Counted from the stretch's first letter, positions 41,371 through 52,256 are shown. The stretch: DNA of 64,000 bases from Leishmania martiniquensis (GCF_017916325.1 NC_090153.1:129001-193000); one strand, 5' to 3'. Numbers and translations are program-made. Notes: generated from the letters alone by a model not told the origin.

Positions 41371-42050
41371 TCCCCCCTCCTCCCTCCGCTGAGGTGTGCG
41401 GCTCCCCGGTGGCGGAAGAGCGCGCCTCCGTGCGCGGTGCCTTCCCGGGTGTCCCGGGCCCCACACGCTGCGTCTGGAGACGCCGAGCCGCCGCCTCCCC
41501 CCTCTCCTATTCCCTCCCATCCCCCGCCAGTGCCGAGCCACTGCTGGCCGTGGCGGGGCGGCAGTGCCTTGGCCGCGTGGAGCGCTCAGGGCGGTGGATC
41601 GCCGCGGATGGCTGCGGTGAGGTCGTGAGCTGCGTTGCCCTGCAGCGACCCGCGACGGAGCACGTGCCCTTGCCATCCATGTGGTAGCCGAGCTGCCCGC
41701 GTGACTCGAGCGCACCCGCCCTCCCCTCTGAAGGGGTGCGCCGGGTGGACGGCGGCCGGCGCCACGCGAGCTGCTGTGTGGCAGCCTGCGGAGCGTGAGG
41801 AGGGAAGGGGGGTGGGGGCAGCGGTGGAGGCAAGTGCCGTGCACAGATGACGGAGTCGGACGCGCGGCTGCAACGCGCGTCTCCCCAGCTGCTGCTGCTG
41901 GCGCTGGTGCGCCCCACGCGAGGGAGGTGTGAGCGGCCGGGCACGGGGGTGTGGGGGAGGGGCGCGCGGAGCTGAGCGGAGTGCTGCATGGCAGAGAGCG
42001 GAGCACGCGCTGAACCACGCAAGAGAAAAAGCGGACGCACGTTTTTTACT
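41371..42050 (-). repeat. Dispersed GC-rich repeat, copy C (inverted, long-tail group)
   Basis: Reverse-complement orientation compared with the other four copies. It keeps both ends seen in copy B: the GGAGGGAGGAGGGG tail (left here) and the AGTAAAAAACGTGCG edge (right here, near 42036-42050). It shares the ATCTGTGCACGG variant with copies D and E rather than the ACCTGTGCACGG of A and B. It lies in the presumed 3'UTR of the UDP-sugar transporter. Confidence 0.93.
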
Positions 42051-42905
42051 CGAACACCTCAAACGCATCGGCATTCACCACAGAGCCGCACGTGCCTCCG
42101 TGGCCCAGCGGCTCCTGTAAAGGAGTCGCGTCCACCCAAAGCTTACGGTGTTTCCCCATCCATTGCTTTTCTACTGTATTAAGTGCAAACCAAGATCCCA
42201 AAGAACGCTCCGCATCACTGCAGCGCCACCCATGGAGAAAGACCAGTTGGCCGGCGCCTGTAGCCGCTGAAACGTTGGCACAATTCTCAATTGGCAGGGC
42301 CGAACATTAGCCGGCCAGCGCCTGGTTGCGGCAGGGCGCCACCTAAGCCCTGCTTACTATCACGAATCAAGTATAAAGCTCTCTCCGGGGACTCTTTCTG
42401 CGCGTTCTGAGGCTTTCCGCCGCCACAACTGCGCTAGCTGTCCCCCTCCCCCCCGGCATAACGGCGATGTGCCCCGCCGGCGGCATCAGGAGAAAGGGTG
42501 AGACACCACATCCTCAGAGAGGGAAGACAAGGCGCACACAACTCGGTGCTCGGCCGCTCCGACCTTCGTGCGCCGTTTTCTCAGCTCTTTCCGCGCCGTC
42601 GCGCCCGTATATGCGGACTACGACCAACAGTAGGCACATCTGCACGGCATAGTATACAGAACGACGTCTGCACATGTGTGCGCGACGCCCCTCACCGGCC
42701 CGCCCTCTGACGCTGTTGCCTCCAGTGAGGCAGAAAGCGAAAGAGGAAGCAAAAAAATAAAAGCACCCAAAGGGTTCACGCACACATGTATACACACACA
42801 TACAGTCTTACAATGGGCTAACTCTCAAAAACATGAACATCTTAACATCATCACCTCTGTGACCCACCCACCCACCCCTTTTTTTTCACAGACCGCCTCG
42901 CAGTG

Positions 42906-44594
42906 TTACCGTTTCGGCTCAAACTTGTGAAAAACGATACTTGAGCCAATGACGAGCACGGCGCCAAGCACGAAAGCCAGCGTCGGCTCGTATCTTCCGA
43001 TAGCAGAGCTCATCATCCCGCTAACAATCACAGCGACGCCGGTGGCGAACCCTTTCAAGATATTGTCGGCGTACTTTACTACGAGGGCGACCAGCAGACC
43101 ACCAAAGGCGTGAATGGAGACGAGCGCCCATGTGAGAGGCTGATCGTAGCGTTGCCAGAAGTAAAAGGGTCGCACGGGGCAGTGGTCCTTCGTGTGGCGG
43201 GTCACCCCCGTCTCTGCGACCGGTGCGGAGAAGATATTCCAGTGCACAGCCTGTCCACAATGCGCGCTCGCGTACCAGTTTGGCACGACGTCGAGGATCA
43301 TCATCGAAAGAAATGCTAGAGGGATGCCGAAGAGTGAGAGCTGAATGTTACGAATCGACAGGGTGGGGCTCGTCGTCTTGATAACCATCTCGAAGTACAC
43401 GCCGGCGTAGCTAGAGGACAGGCCAGAGACCAGACACGCCGCGATCCCGATTAGCGCACTCCCGCTCGGCTGCTCGTTGTTGTCAGCGCGCTGGGCCTCA
43501 GCACTGCTGGCCCCCGGGGACCTCGCCGGCACGCTCAAGAGGTGTGGTGCGGGCGTTAGGTGCGTTCCCTCGCCAGCACCGCGCGCCCCGAGCTGCGCAC
43601 CAAGCACGCCAGCAGTAAGCGCGGCGAGTGACAGCCACTGCATCGGTGAGAGCTTGCGGCCCAGCAGCCAGACGGAAAATATGGCCGTGGACAGCAGCTT
43701 TGTCTGAGACCACACCTGGAAGGACACGGCATCCAGGTTCGATAGCCCTACAAAGATCAAAAGGTTTTGAAGATTGAACAGGCACGCTGGCACAAACAGC
43801 TTCAGCGTGTCGCGCTTGCACACGGAAGCGGACAGCATGAAGCAGTAGAGTGAGCAGAGGGCCTGAAGGCCTCTGTGCGTTACGAAGAACTTGTGCTTGC
43901 GCGGGAGCGCGGGGGCCTCAAGGCCGCCGTTCCATTCACCATACCCAGGCACCGGTCTGCTCGTGTACATCGGCGAGTTCGACCGCCCCGTGGAGGACTT
44001 TGGACGAAGCGGGCGTCGTAGCTGCCTCGAGAACGACGCTGCAGTGTTGAGGGGATTGTTATTGCAGTATACACTCGTCACCGGCCGTGCGCCATGTGCG
44101 TCGTGGTCTGCGCCGAATTCGTCCCCCGGCTGGCAGCTGCTTTCTACAGCGGCGCTCACAACCGCCAGAGGCAGCGGCGGCGGGGTGGAAGAGGAGGTGA
44201 TTCGCGCATCTGCCACCTCCTCCTCGACAAATGGCTGCGTGTCGACCCTCTCTGTTGGAGAGGCCACACGCTCCATGCTCTTGACGCCATCCTCACGGGT
44301 GAGCGGCACATCCGACTCAATCACGAGCACTGAGTGGAAGGTGCTGTTCGCACGATCGCTCGAGGCGACGGTCTGCCGGAACTGCTTGTACACGTCGTCC
44401 ACCCCGTAGATGATGAGGCACAAGATCATCTTTGCAATCTCCTGGTTCATGACCAAGGTAGAGGTGTGGTAGTTCTGCGACGCCTCCACGTTATGCCGCG
44501 AGAAGCGGGTCATCACAACAAGCAGGCTGTTCTGTACAACGAGTACGATGAGGCTCACCGTCGCCATCGAGAAGATGTGGTGGAGCAGGGCCAT
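42906..44594 (-). CDS. LPG5B: Nucleotide-sugar transporter of the SLC35A type, probably UDP-galactose (LPG5B-like), 562 aa
   Basis: Golgi membrane antiporter, expected to bring UDP-sugars into the lumen for phosphoglycan synthesis. Helices 1 and 2 (residues 8-28, 48-64) precede a long hydrophilic loop (about 70-235) unusual for the family. The canonical SLC35A core then follows: LFNLQNLLIFVGLSNLDAVS, FQVWSQTKLLSTAIFS, QWLSLAALTAGVLGAQL, GLSSSYAGVYFEMVIK, QLSLFGIPLAFLSMM, and VVKYADNILKGFATGVAV near the C-terminus, which ends KFEPKR. The start is the ATG at 44592-44594. The identification with LPG5B rests on family likeness and on my recollection that LPG5B lies in this syntenic block. Substrate specificity cannot be read from the sequence. 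Confidence 0.85.
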   Translation of the reverse strand: MALLHHIFSMATVSLIVLVVQNSLLVVMTRFSRHNVEASQNYHTSTLVMNQEIAKMILCLIIYGVDDVYKQFRQTVASSDRANSTFHSVLVIESDVPLTREDGVKSMERVASPTERVDTQPFVEEEVADARITSSSTPPPLPLAVVSAAVESSCQPGDEFGADHDAHGARPVTSVYCNNNPLNTAASFSRQLRRPLRPKSSTGRSNSPMYTSRPVPGYGEWNGGLEAPALPRKHKFFVTHRGLQALCSLYCFMLSASVCKRDTLKLFVPACLFNLQNLLIFVGLSNLDAVSFQVWSQTKLLSTAIFSVWLLGRKLSPMQWLSLAALTAGVLGAQLGARGAGEGTHLTPAPHLLSVPARSPGASSAEAQRADNNEQPSGSALIGIAACLVSGLSSSYAGVYFEMVIKTTSPTLSIRNIQLSLFGIPLAFLSMMILDVVPNWYASAHCGQAVHWNIFSAPVAETGVTRHTKDHCPVRPFYFWQRYDQPLTWALVSIHAFGGLLVALVVKYADNILKGFATGVAVIVSGMMSSAIGRYEPTLAFVLGAVLVIGSSIVFHKFEPKR

Positions 44595-47500
44595 TGTTTT
44601 TTCCCGGCCCGGGGCTCACCCACAACTCTCTCTCTTCGTGTGCGAGGATGCCTGATGGGGGGCGAGGACGTGGCCGCCAAGCTAACGCTCTCCTCAACCA
44701 CGTCCTCGAGACCCTACACACACGGAAAAAGTGGCAACGGAGATCCAGCGCCCAGGGCCGGACAAACGGCTGCCCTCGCACTGCTGAGAGGAAGGATGAA
44801 GAAATTGGTGTGCGTGTGTGTACGTGAGAGCTGAGAAAGAGATGGGAAAAGTCTAGGAAGAGTGCACGTCACGTAGCGAGCAATGAAAAGGTAACAGTCA
44901 CGGAAAAGACGGAGAAAAAGTGACGACAGTACCGAATCAACGAGCAAGGGGAATGCAGAGAAAGGGAGAGGAGGGGGTGGGGGTTAAGGGCCGAAAGGAG
45001 AAGGCGTGGAGTGGGGAAGAGATCGCGGAGCAGCCGATGCCGCCAGAGCCCACGACAAGCCACTCGCCGAGACGTGAGCGACTGCAGACGCCAAGCAGCT
45101 TACACACACATACAAACACGACGCCTTTCAGAAAGCGGAACGTTTCCGCTCCTCCTTTTCTTGTGACCGCCCCCGCCTTCCGCTCTATCCCGCTCGTATG
45201 TTTCACGAGGCCGACCTCAGTAATGAGAGGAGAGAGAAACAGCAGCGCGATCGCATCGCACGCATAACCCGGAAAGGCGAACCAATGGCAGAACTTATGA
45301 GAGAAGACAAGGAGAACGAGCAAAGAAAAAAAAAGGGGTGCGAGGGGAAGCGATCACGCGGAAGAGCCCGCACAAGCCCACCTCTGATAATTGTCAACGA
45401 AGAGAAAATAGTGAGGAAAAGAGGGGAAAGAGGGCGGAGGGACGGCGAAGCGCACCGGCAGCTCGGGTAGGCGGCCACCCGCTGAGCAGCGAAAGAGCGT
45501 AAGAAGCGGGGAAAAGGGGAACAGAGAGAAAATGGGTGGCCGCGAGTGAGATGGAAAAGGAAACAGGGGAGGACAACGACGATGGAGTGAGCCATCCGCG
45601 ATTCACCAAGGGTCGAAAAGGAGGGGGAAGGGGAGAGAGAAAGGCCAGCTTAGCCACAAACACACAGACACAGACACACATACAGACAGAAGAAAGTAAC
45701 AGGAGGAAAAGGGGATCGGGTCACGCAGGCGGGCGAGGAGGGCTTCGGTCCACGACACACCTTCTGCCGTAAAAGGGCGAGAGCGCGCGCGGAAAAAAAA
45801 TTAGAAGACCGCAAGAACAAAAAGAGAGACACGATCACAGAACGGGGGAGAGAATGCCCAGCCGTGCCACACGTAGAAGCCGATAGATCTGCACGCACAC
45901 AGACAAGCAGATAACTGATATGCCTATATTATGACGATGTGTGCGCTTTTTGTGTCTATTTCTGCGACTCTGTGCGCCCTTCGTGTGGTACGACGACGCA
46001 GACGGTGATCGTTCGAAATGGCACAGAGGAGAGAGAGATGCACGAGAAGAGGGCGTGGAGGCACGCCCGCGGGCCAAGCAATGTGTTCGGTGGGTTGGAT
46101 GAAGGGGGAAAGTGAGAAATCTGTGCGCGATAGGCGTCGATTATGTGGGGAGCGCGGTAAACACACACACCTGCACGTACACTTTACTTTAGGTCACCTT
46201 TGAAGCCCGGGAACTTGGGCACTGGCGTCCTTCGCCTTTCGTTCGAGGGGCGACCGTCTCACTCGGCCTTTGAAGCCCCAGGGAACCATCAAGAAGAGCA
46301 GGAAAGAGGAGGAGGAGAAACGAACGGCATCAGTTAGCATGTAGAGGAAGGGTTTCCTCTCACCTTCTCGGTGAAAGAGAAACGTGCGTCCGCTCTTTCT
46401 CTTGCGTGGTTCAGCGCGTGCTCCGCTCTCTGCCATGCAGCACTCCGCTCAGCTCCGCGCGCCCCTCCCCCACACCCCCGTGCCCGGCCGCTCACACCTC
46501 CCTCGCGTGGGGCGCACCAGCGCCAGCAGCAGCAGCTGGGGAGACGCGCGTTGCAGCCGCGCGTCCGACTCCGTCATCTGTGCACGGCACTTGCCTCCAC
46601 CGCTGCCCCCACCCCCCTTCCCTCCTCACGCTCCGCAGGCTGCCACACAGCAGCTCGCGTGGCGCCGGCCGCCGTCCACCCGGCGCACCCCTTCAGAGGG
46701 GAGGGCGGGTGCGCTCGAGTCACGCGGGCAGCTCGGCTACCACATGGATGGCAAGGGCACGTGCTCCGTCGCGGGTCGCTGCAGGGCAACGCAGCTCACG
46801 ACCTCACCGCAGCCATCCGCGGCGATCCACCGCCCTGAGCGCTCCACGCGGCCAAGGCACTGCCGCCCCGCCACGGCCAGCAGTGACTCGGCACTGGCGG
46901 GGGATGGGAGGGAATAGGAGAGGGGGGAGGCGGCGGCTCGGCGTCTCCAGACGCAGCGTGTGGGGCCCGGGACACCCGGGAAGGCACCGCGCACGGAGGC
47001 GCGCTCCTCAATCCTCAGTGGCCCAGCGAAGGGGAAGTAAAAACGGACCTTTTTTTTCCTGTCTAGCTCCCCTCCTTCCAGCATGAACATCTCCAGTGCA
47101 TCACCACGGCGCATATAAGCCTTTCGTGCACTGGGGCAGGAGTCGTAGTCCGCTTGAGTGAGGTGGCCCCGCCGTCGAATGATTCCATGCGGCCCAGCAG
47201 CCCTTCCTGCCCATCCACACGGCGCAGGCAGCGGAATAAACACACGTAGAAGTCAGCGTCGAAAGCAAAGGAAAGGCGAGCGTCATCACTGCAGGCCGTG
47301 GGCGTGGAGGTGGAAATGTACCGGCAGAGACCCACAAGGCGTGATTCCGGATAACTGCATCGTCGCCCTACGCGCACACCAGCGCATACGTGCGTGTGCG
47401 CGTATGCGTCCATAGATGCCGAAGGCCCGTTTAACGCCTTGCCGTAGTATCCCGCTGTGGAAGCGAGGCAATGGGTAGGGCACGCGCGAGAGAGCCGAAA

Positions 47501-47777
47501 GAGAAAGAGGGGGAGCGAAACGGAAAAGAACAGCGCGCACAAACCGAAAATCTTCAAGTAGGGGGCAGACATGCGTCCCACACATGCACACACAGATACA
47601 CCCGCCCGCGCAGAAGAGGGAGCGGGAGACAGGGGGGAAGAGGGAGCACAGCTTGGCTTCTCTTCCGCTCTCCTTCTGCTGCCCCTCTCCATTCCACCTC
47701 TTTTCCTCCGCTTGGCCGGAGACCCCCCCGCCCCCAGCCCCATACACGCTTGTGCAATGCCGGCTATCTGCTTGCCT
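44595..47777. other. Intergenic region, UDP-sugar transporter to 200-aa gene
   Basis: No gene was recognised over 3.2 kb. Contents are purine-rich runs (44826-44865, 44949-45000, 45413-45445) acting as minus-strand pyrimidine tracts, a CA repeat block at 45658-45685, a direct repeat CCTTTGAAGCCC at 46197-46208 and 46267-46278, and repeat copy D (46380-47018). The only ORFs are long purine/pyrimidine or repeat-derived readings. Confidence 0.6.
46380..47018 (+). repeat. Dispersed GC-rich repeat, copy D (short-tail group)
   Basis: Begins with the ACGTGCGTCCGCTCTTTCTC edge like copies B and C, but after GGAGGCGCGCTC it switches to CTCAATCCTCAG and ends, lacking the TTCCGCCACCGGGGAGCC tail of copies A-C. 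It carries the ATCTGTGCACGG variant and one private change (CAGTGACTCGGC). It lies in the presumed 3'UTR of the 200-aa gene. Confidence 0.93.
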
Positions 47778-48380
47778 TTACTTCTTTGAGGTCGCCGACG
47801 CTGGGGCTTCGTCCCCCCACGGTATGTGCTCATTTAAGTGCCCGTTTGGGTTGCTGTTCTCTATCTTGCGCAGCTTGTTCACCCGGTCCTCGATGTAGCC
47901 TAGCGAAGACGTGCAGTCCACCACTGGAACGTACTTGGGGTTATACTGCGTCGGGGCCCGCTTGTGTGCCATGAAGTCACGCGTCTTTGCAAGCTCCTCC
48001 GCTGCATGCTTTGCCGCGATGTTGGCACGCGCCATGGGAGTGTCGTTCGTTTTGGGGTGGTGTGCGTCGAGCGCGCGCTTCACGCCGGCTACGGTTGCTG
48101 CCACGGAGGCGGCGGAGGGCTGAATCCTTGCGCAGTGGTGCCCCTCCGCGGAGGATGGGCCGTCAATCGAAATCGCCTTCACTGTGTGCGTTTCGGGGAG
48201 GATCATCTGAAACTTACTGTGGTGCTCAGGCGTCTTGAAGCCGGCGTAGCGGCGGCCCTTGCCGGGGGCGCGCGGGATCGAACGGTCCATGACCCACTCC
48301 GGAGTGAGGTGAGCAGCCGCCTTGCTCGTGGGGAAGAGGTCGCCGTGACCGCTACGCAGGAAAGCGCAACGCCGCAGCAT
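47778..48380 (-). CDS. Protein of unknown function, probably mitochondrial, 200 aa
   Basis: The product is not recognised. The ATG at 48378-48380 gives MLRRCAFLRSGHGDLF, an Arg/Cys/Leu-rich N-terminus like a mitochondrial presequence. A region with TPEWVMDRSIPRAPGKGRRY is followed by an Ala-rich helix (VAATVAGVKRALDAHH; ANIAAKHAAEELAKTRDFM), a segment PTQYNPKYVPVVDCTSSLGY, a basic helix (IEDRVNKLRKIE) and an acidic end. The frame continues upstream for 75 codons but only through Ser/Arg/Cys-rich leader sequence. The conserved-looking blocks and typical codon use support a real gene. A mitoribosomal or respiratory-complex subunit is possible but unproven. Confidence 0.75.
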   Translation of the reverse strand: MLRRCAFLRSGHGDLFPTSKAAAHLTPEWVMDRSIPRAPGKGRRYAGFKTPEHHSKFQMILPETHTVKAISIDGPSSAEGHHCARIQPSAASVAATVAGVKRALDAHHPKTNDTPMARANIAAKHAAEELAKTRDFMAHKRAPTQYNPKYVPVVDCTSSLGYIEDRVNKLRKIENSNPNGHLNEHIPWGDEAPASATSKK

Positions 48381-49798
48381 GTTTGCTTGTGTGCGCAGAT
48401 GCAATACGGCACCGGTGAGTATATAGCCAGAGAAACGCCCGCACAGGCAGACACTATCGCAATCACGGCAACGACAACAAGACACTGTGTACAGCGGACG
48501 AAAATGGAACGAATGAAGGGAGGTGTGCCTTCGGCTTGCCGCAGCGCTGCAGCAAGAAGCTGACAGCCGTCGCGCGCGCGGAGGAGTCGTGCACAGAAGC
48601 GCCAAAGGAGCGAGCAGCGCGTGCCCAGGATGCAGGTCCGTTCGCCCACCTGTGCGCGCGTTGATGTGGGTGGACCGCCGCGCGTGTGGTCAGTACCGTC
48701 TGGCCGCAGCGGTGGCAGCACCCGCTACCGGTTACAGGAAAGAAATGAAAAGGGTGAAGGGGTGAAACAAGGGAGGCACAAGAATGTTCCTTGGAGGCGC
48801 AGCAACGCAGCGGGGAAGCGCGGCGACGACTTGCGCTGCAGAGAGCGTGAAAGGTATAGATTCAGCTACTACGAGACGAGACTAGAAGCAGAGGGAGACG
48901 AGGGCGGCAATCCAACGGAGAAGCGTGCAGCGCACTCCCTATTGTACACGCGGTCGAATCCGAAAGGCGAACACACGCACAAGCAGCCTGTGGAGCTGAA
49001 GCGAACGCACACTTCTATTCCTCTGTCGCGTCTTCTGGTGTGCAGCAATGTGTATGCCGAGAGACTAAGAGGGCAGACCAGCAGCGCTGGGGAATGTTGA
49101 GCACCTGCGATGGGTGGCGCGCCACCCACACGTGCGCCAAGAAATGAGCATACAAAGGTCAGGGTCGGCACAGAGGGAAAGAGTCGCGAGAAAGTCGGAA
49201 CGGTCATGGTGAGCCCAGAGCGCACACAACATTGCGAGCCGCCTGTTACGAGACGCGCCAAGAAGGGGGGAGGCCGAAAGGTAGAGAGACGAGGACCGCA
49301 GGGCTGCCACCGCACTGGTCATGGCGCAACAAGTGCCGCGATCGTCCCTCGACGCCTCTGTAGTCGGGAGAAAGAGAGAGAGGGGGGAGGACGTGTGGCA
49401 GGGAAGGCGACTCTCAGGCACCTCTGCGCCTCTTCGGCTCGCACTGTTGTCCAGAGCACGCGTTGCGGCAGCCTCGCCAGCAAGACGGAGTTTGTCGTAT
49501 GAAGACGAGGGCGGTGGGTGGGAGGGTGGAGAAGAGAACAGTTGCACCCGCTCTCATGAGAAGGAACGGAACACGCTTCGGCAGCAACGCCCACGCAAAG
49601 GTGAACCCACTGTGTGCGCGTGCATACCGAAGCAGCGACGCAATAGAGGAAGCGCTCTCAGGCCGCCTCCACCGTCTGCCGGAGAGCAACGACGCCGCTT
49701 GCGCACCTGTCAACCACACACACAAGGCAGAAAACAAAGCGCACGCAGCAGAGCAGCAGGAGGAAGATCAGAAGAGCCCCCACACAATGTGAGTGTGC
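48381..49798. other. Intergenic region, 200-aa gene to 135-aa gene
   Basis: No gene was recognised. The purine-rich segments around 48746-48780 and 49366-49395 are candidate minus-strand pyrimidine tracts. Nothing else stands out. Confidence 0.55.
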
Positions 49799-50206
49799 CT
49801 ATTTGCGCATAGCATTCGCTCCCTCATCCACCGCCTCTCCAATGGTGCGCGGGTCCATCGTCCCACGGCGGTCCACGTAGTAACGCCGTCGCATGCCAAA
49901 CTGTCCAGTGACGAAACTGTTCTCTGGCAGCGGCTCTGGACAGTTTGGCTCGTGCGTCGCGAAGTACTCGTGCAACTCCCGCTGGCGGCTCTTGTACTTG
50001 GCCTCTTCCTCCTCCGCGTGAGAGCTAATCAGGTAGCGCTTGCGCTTCTTGTCAATGTCTTTCTTGGGAACCGGTGGCCCACCCTGGATGAATCCTCGCG
50101 TTGTCAGAGAGAGCGCAGCCACTGACCCGCCGCAAGGAGAATAGAGCGATGCCGAGATGCTCGCAGCGGGCGCGTGGCACACACGCTGATACACGAGCCG
50201 CCACAT
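49799..50206 (-). CDS. Small protein of unknown function, probably mitochondrial, 135 aa
   Basis: The product is not recognised. The N-terminus MWRLVYQRVCHAPAAS... has the basic and hydroxylated character of a mitochondrial targeting sequence. The middle is highly charged (PKKDIDKKRKRYLISSHAEE), and the C-terminal half has aromatic and basic blocks (ELHEYFATHEPNCPEPLP, FGMRRRYYVDRRGT). No membrane helix or metal site was seen. Clean ATG (50204-50206) and TAG (49799-49801). Length and composition are like accessory subunits of mitochondrial ribosomes or respiratory complexes in trypanosomatids, but this is only a resemblance. Confidence 0.72.
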   Translation of the reverse strand: MWRLVYQRVCHAPAASISASLYSPCGGSVAALSLTTRGFIQGGPPVPKKDIDKKRKRYLISSHAEEEEAKYKSRQRELHEYFATHEPNCPEPLPENSFVTGQFGMRRRYYVDRRGTMDPRTIGEAVDEGANAMRK

Positions 50207-50680
50207 CTGCAGAACGGCCTACCCGGTTGCTCGGTCTTGCACTCCTCTCCGAAATGTGTTTAGCCTACTGGCGTGATGACGAGGGCGCAGCCCGACCTCA
50301 GCGTCCTCAAGACTACGAGGGCCCACTATGAATGACTTTTGTGCGCTCGCCACCCACCGCAGCTCACTTTGATGCCGCGTAGTGCCGCGCACGATTCACC
50401 ACCTCCGAGAAGAGGAGAGACCAGAGGAAAAGGTGATCAGCCACTGTGATGTTTGATGATCCGCGAAGGCTGCCAGTGCGCGAATGGGCGTTGCCAATTC
50501 ACAGGTTGGCCATCCGGTAGGCAAACAGGAAAGAGCGCAGGAAAAGTGAAAGAGATGAGTTGCCCTGCAGACGATGCACAAGCCTCCGCGGATGCACCTC
50601 CAATATCGTCACGTGCGGTCATCATCGTCCCATCAAAGCCGGCAGAGTTCCATACTGCTTTGACTTGCCTCCTCACCAAC

Positions 50681-51273
50681 GCTCTCTGCCATGCAGCACT
50701 CCGCTCAGCTCCGCGCGCCCCTCCCCCACACCCCCGTGCCCGGCCGCTCACACCTCCCTCGCGTGGGGCGCACCAGCGCCAGCAGCAGCAGCTGGGGAGA
50801 CGCGCGTTGCAGCCGCGCGTCCGACTCCGTCATCTGTGCACGGCACTTGCCTCCACCGCTGCCCCCACCCCCTTCCCTCCTCACGCTCCGCAGGCTGCCA
50901 CACAGCAGCTCGCGTGGCGCCGGCCGCCGTCCACCCGGCGCACCCCTTCAGAGGGGAGGGCGGGTGCGCTCGAGTCACGCGGGCAGCTCGGCTACCACAT
51001 GGATGGCAAGGGCACGTGCTCTGTCGCGGGTCGCTGCAGGGCAACGCAGCTCACGACCTCACCGCAGCCATCCGCGGCGATCCACCGCCCTGAGCGCTCC
51101 ACGCGGCCAAGGCACTGCCGCCCCGCCACGGCCAGCAGTGGCTCGGCACTGGCGGGGGATGGGAGGGAATAGGAGAGGGGGGAGGCGGCGGCTCGGCGTC
51201 TCCAGACGCAGCGTGTGGGGCCCGGGACACCCGGGAAGGCACCGCGCACGGAAGCGCGCTCCTCAATCCTCAG
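50681..51273 (+). repeat. Dispersed GC-rich repeat, copy E (short-tail group)
   Basis: Starts at GCTCTCTGCCATGCAGCACT, about 60 bases later than B-D, and ends with CTCCTCAATCCTCAG like copy D. Private changes include one C less in the long C-run, GTGCTCTGTCGCGG for GTGCTCCGTCGCGG, and GGAAGCGCGCTC for GGAGGCGCGCTC. It lies about 0.5 kb from the start codon of the 135-aa gene. Confidence 0.93.
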
Positions 51274-52222
51274 AAGATTTCGCGTTGCGGAAAGTTCTGC
51301 AGCGCCCGACCGCCGAAGATTTTGCAGCGGGTACATAGCAACTGAAGAGAAGCACAAGTAAGCTCTTTCAAGAACCGCAACCGCCAAGCCGTACCGCGCA
51401 GTCGCGTCGGATGTGCTCCATAGGCGGCCCATCAGTCCTCTGCGGAATTCATCTTTATCGGAAAGCAGTGTGCGCAGAAAGCAGTGAGATAGACACGCAT
51501 GCACTCCACCGCTTCCACAGGCATAGGCCCGCTTCGCAGTATAACTGCTCTTTGGATCACGTCAGCGTCGGTGCAGCCACTTATGTCCCCTGGCCCGTGC
51601 GAGGCTGTGGCAGACTCCCCAAGACAATACACACGCACATGCATGCGCACGCATGTTGGTGCAGGGGAGCGGAGGAGTGAAGGGGGAGTGCCAGTGGCGA
51701 TGGCACAGGGCAGGTCAATGATGTGCATGCCTTCGATGCCCATGCAGCACATCGACGGCGCAGCAGACTACCTGAATGCGTGCAACATCACGCAGGGGAG
51801 AGAGGGTGAAGAAAAGCGGAGTGAACCCTACGCAGCAAGCGAGGAGGAGAAGGAGGGGCCAGAGTTCGGTGGTGATGCAGTTGCAATCAGCGCCACTGAG
51901 ACGCATGACCGGTCCCTACAATCTTCGCGGAGAGTCGGAGCCATCCCGCTTCTTTTTTTACCCGTCGGTCATTGCTGCTGTTGTTGTCCCCTTGTTGTTG
52001 TCTACAAAGGTGCCCCTCTCTGAAGGTGCCGGTGCCCTCGTGCTCTAAAGTGCATCATCGGTGCAATTCTCAGGGCTGCGTCGGAAAAAAAGGAAAGGGG
52101 GGAGGAGGGGAAGAGAAGGTGAAAGCCATTGGGTGAAGTTTCCATACGCACAAACGCGTCTACACCGCCCATACAAGGAGAGGGAAGCGCACGTAAGGGG
52201 GCACGCGCGTGAGCACACACAC

Positions 52223-52256
52223 ATATATATAAATATATGTATACCTTTATATATAT
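52223..52256. repeat. AT-rich inverted repeat with 11-bp arms
   Basis: ATATATATAAA (52223-52233) and its exact reverse complement (52246-52256) are separated by 12 nt. It would form a stem-loop in the transcript. Confidence 0.9.

Larger units (their letters stand above)
40214..42905. other. Intergenic region, 1728-aa gene to UDP-sugar transporter
   Basis: No gene was recognised over 2.7 kb. Contents are GT and purine tracts at 40381-40490 (candidate pyrimidine tract for the 1728-aa gene), a 12-bp GT satellite (40887-40934), repeat copy C (41371-42050), and a less GC-rich segment at 42051-42450 with short inverted motifs that differs in style from its surroundings. A T-rich run lies at 42879-42888. 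Confidence 0.6.
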
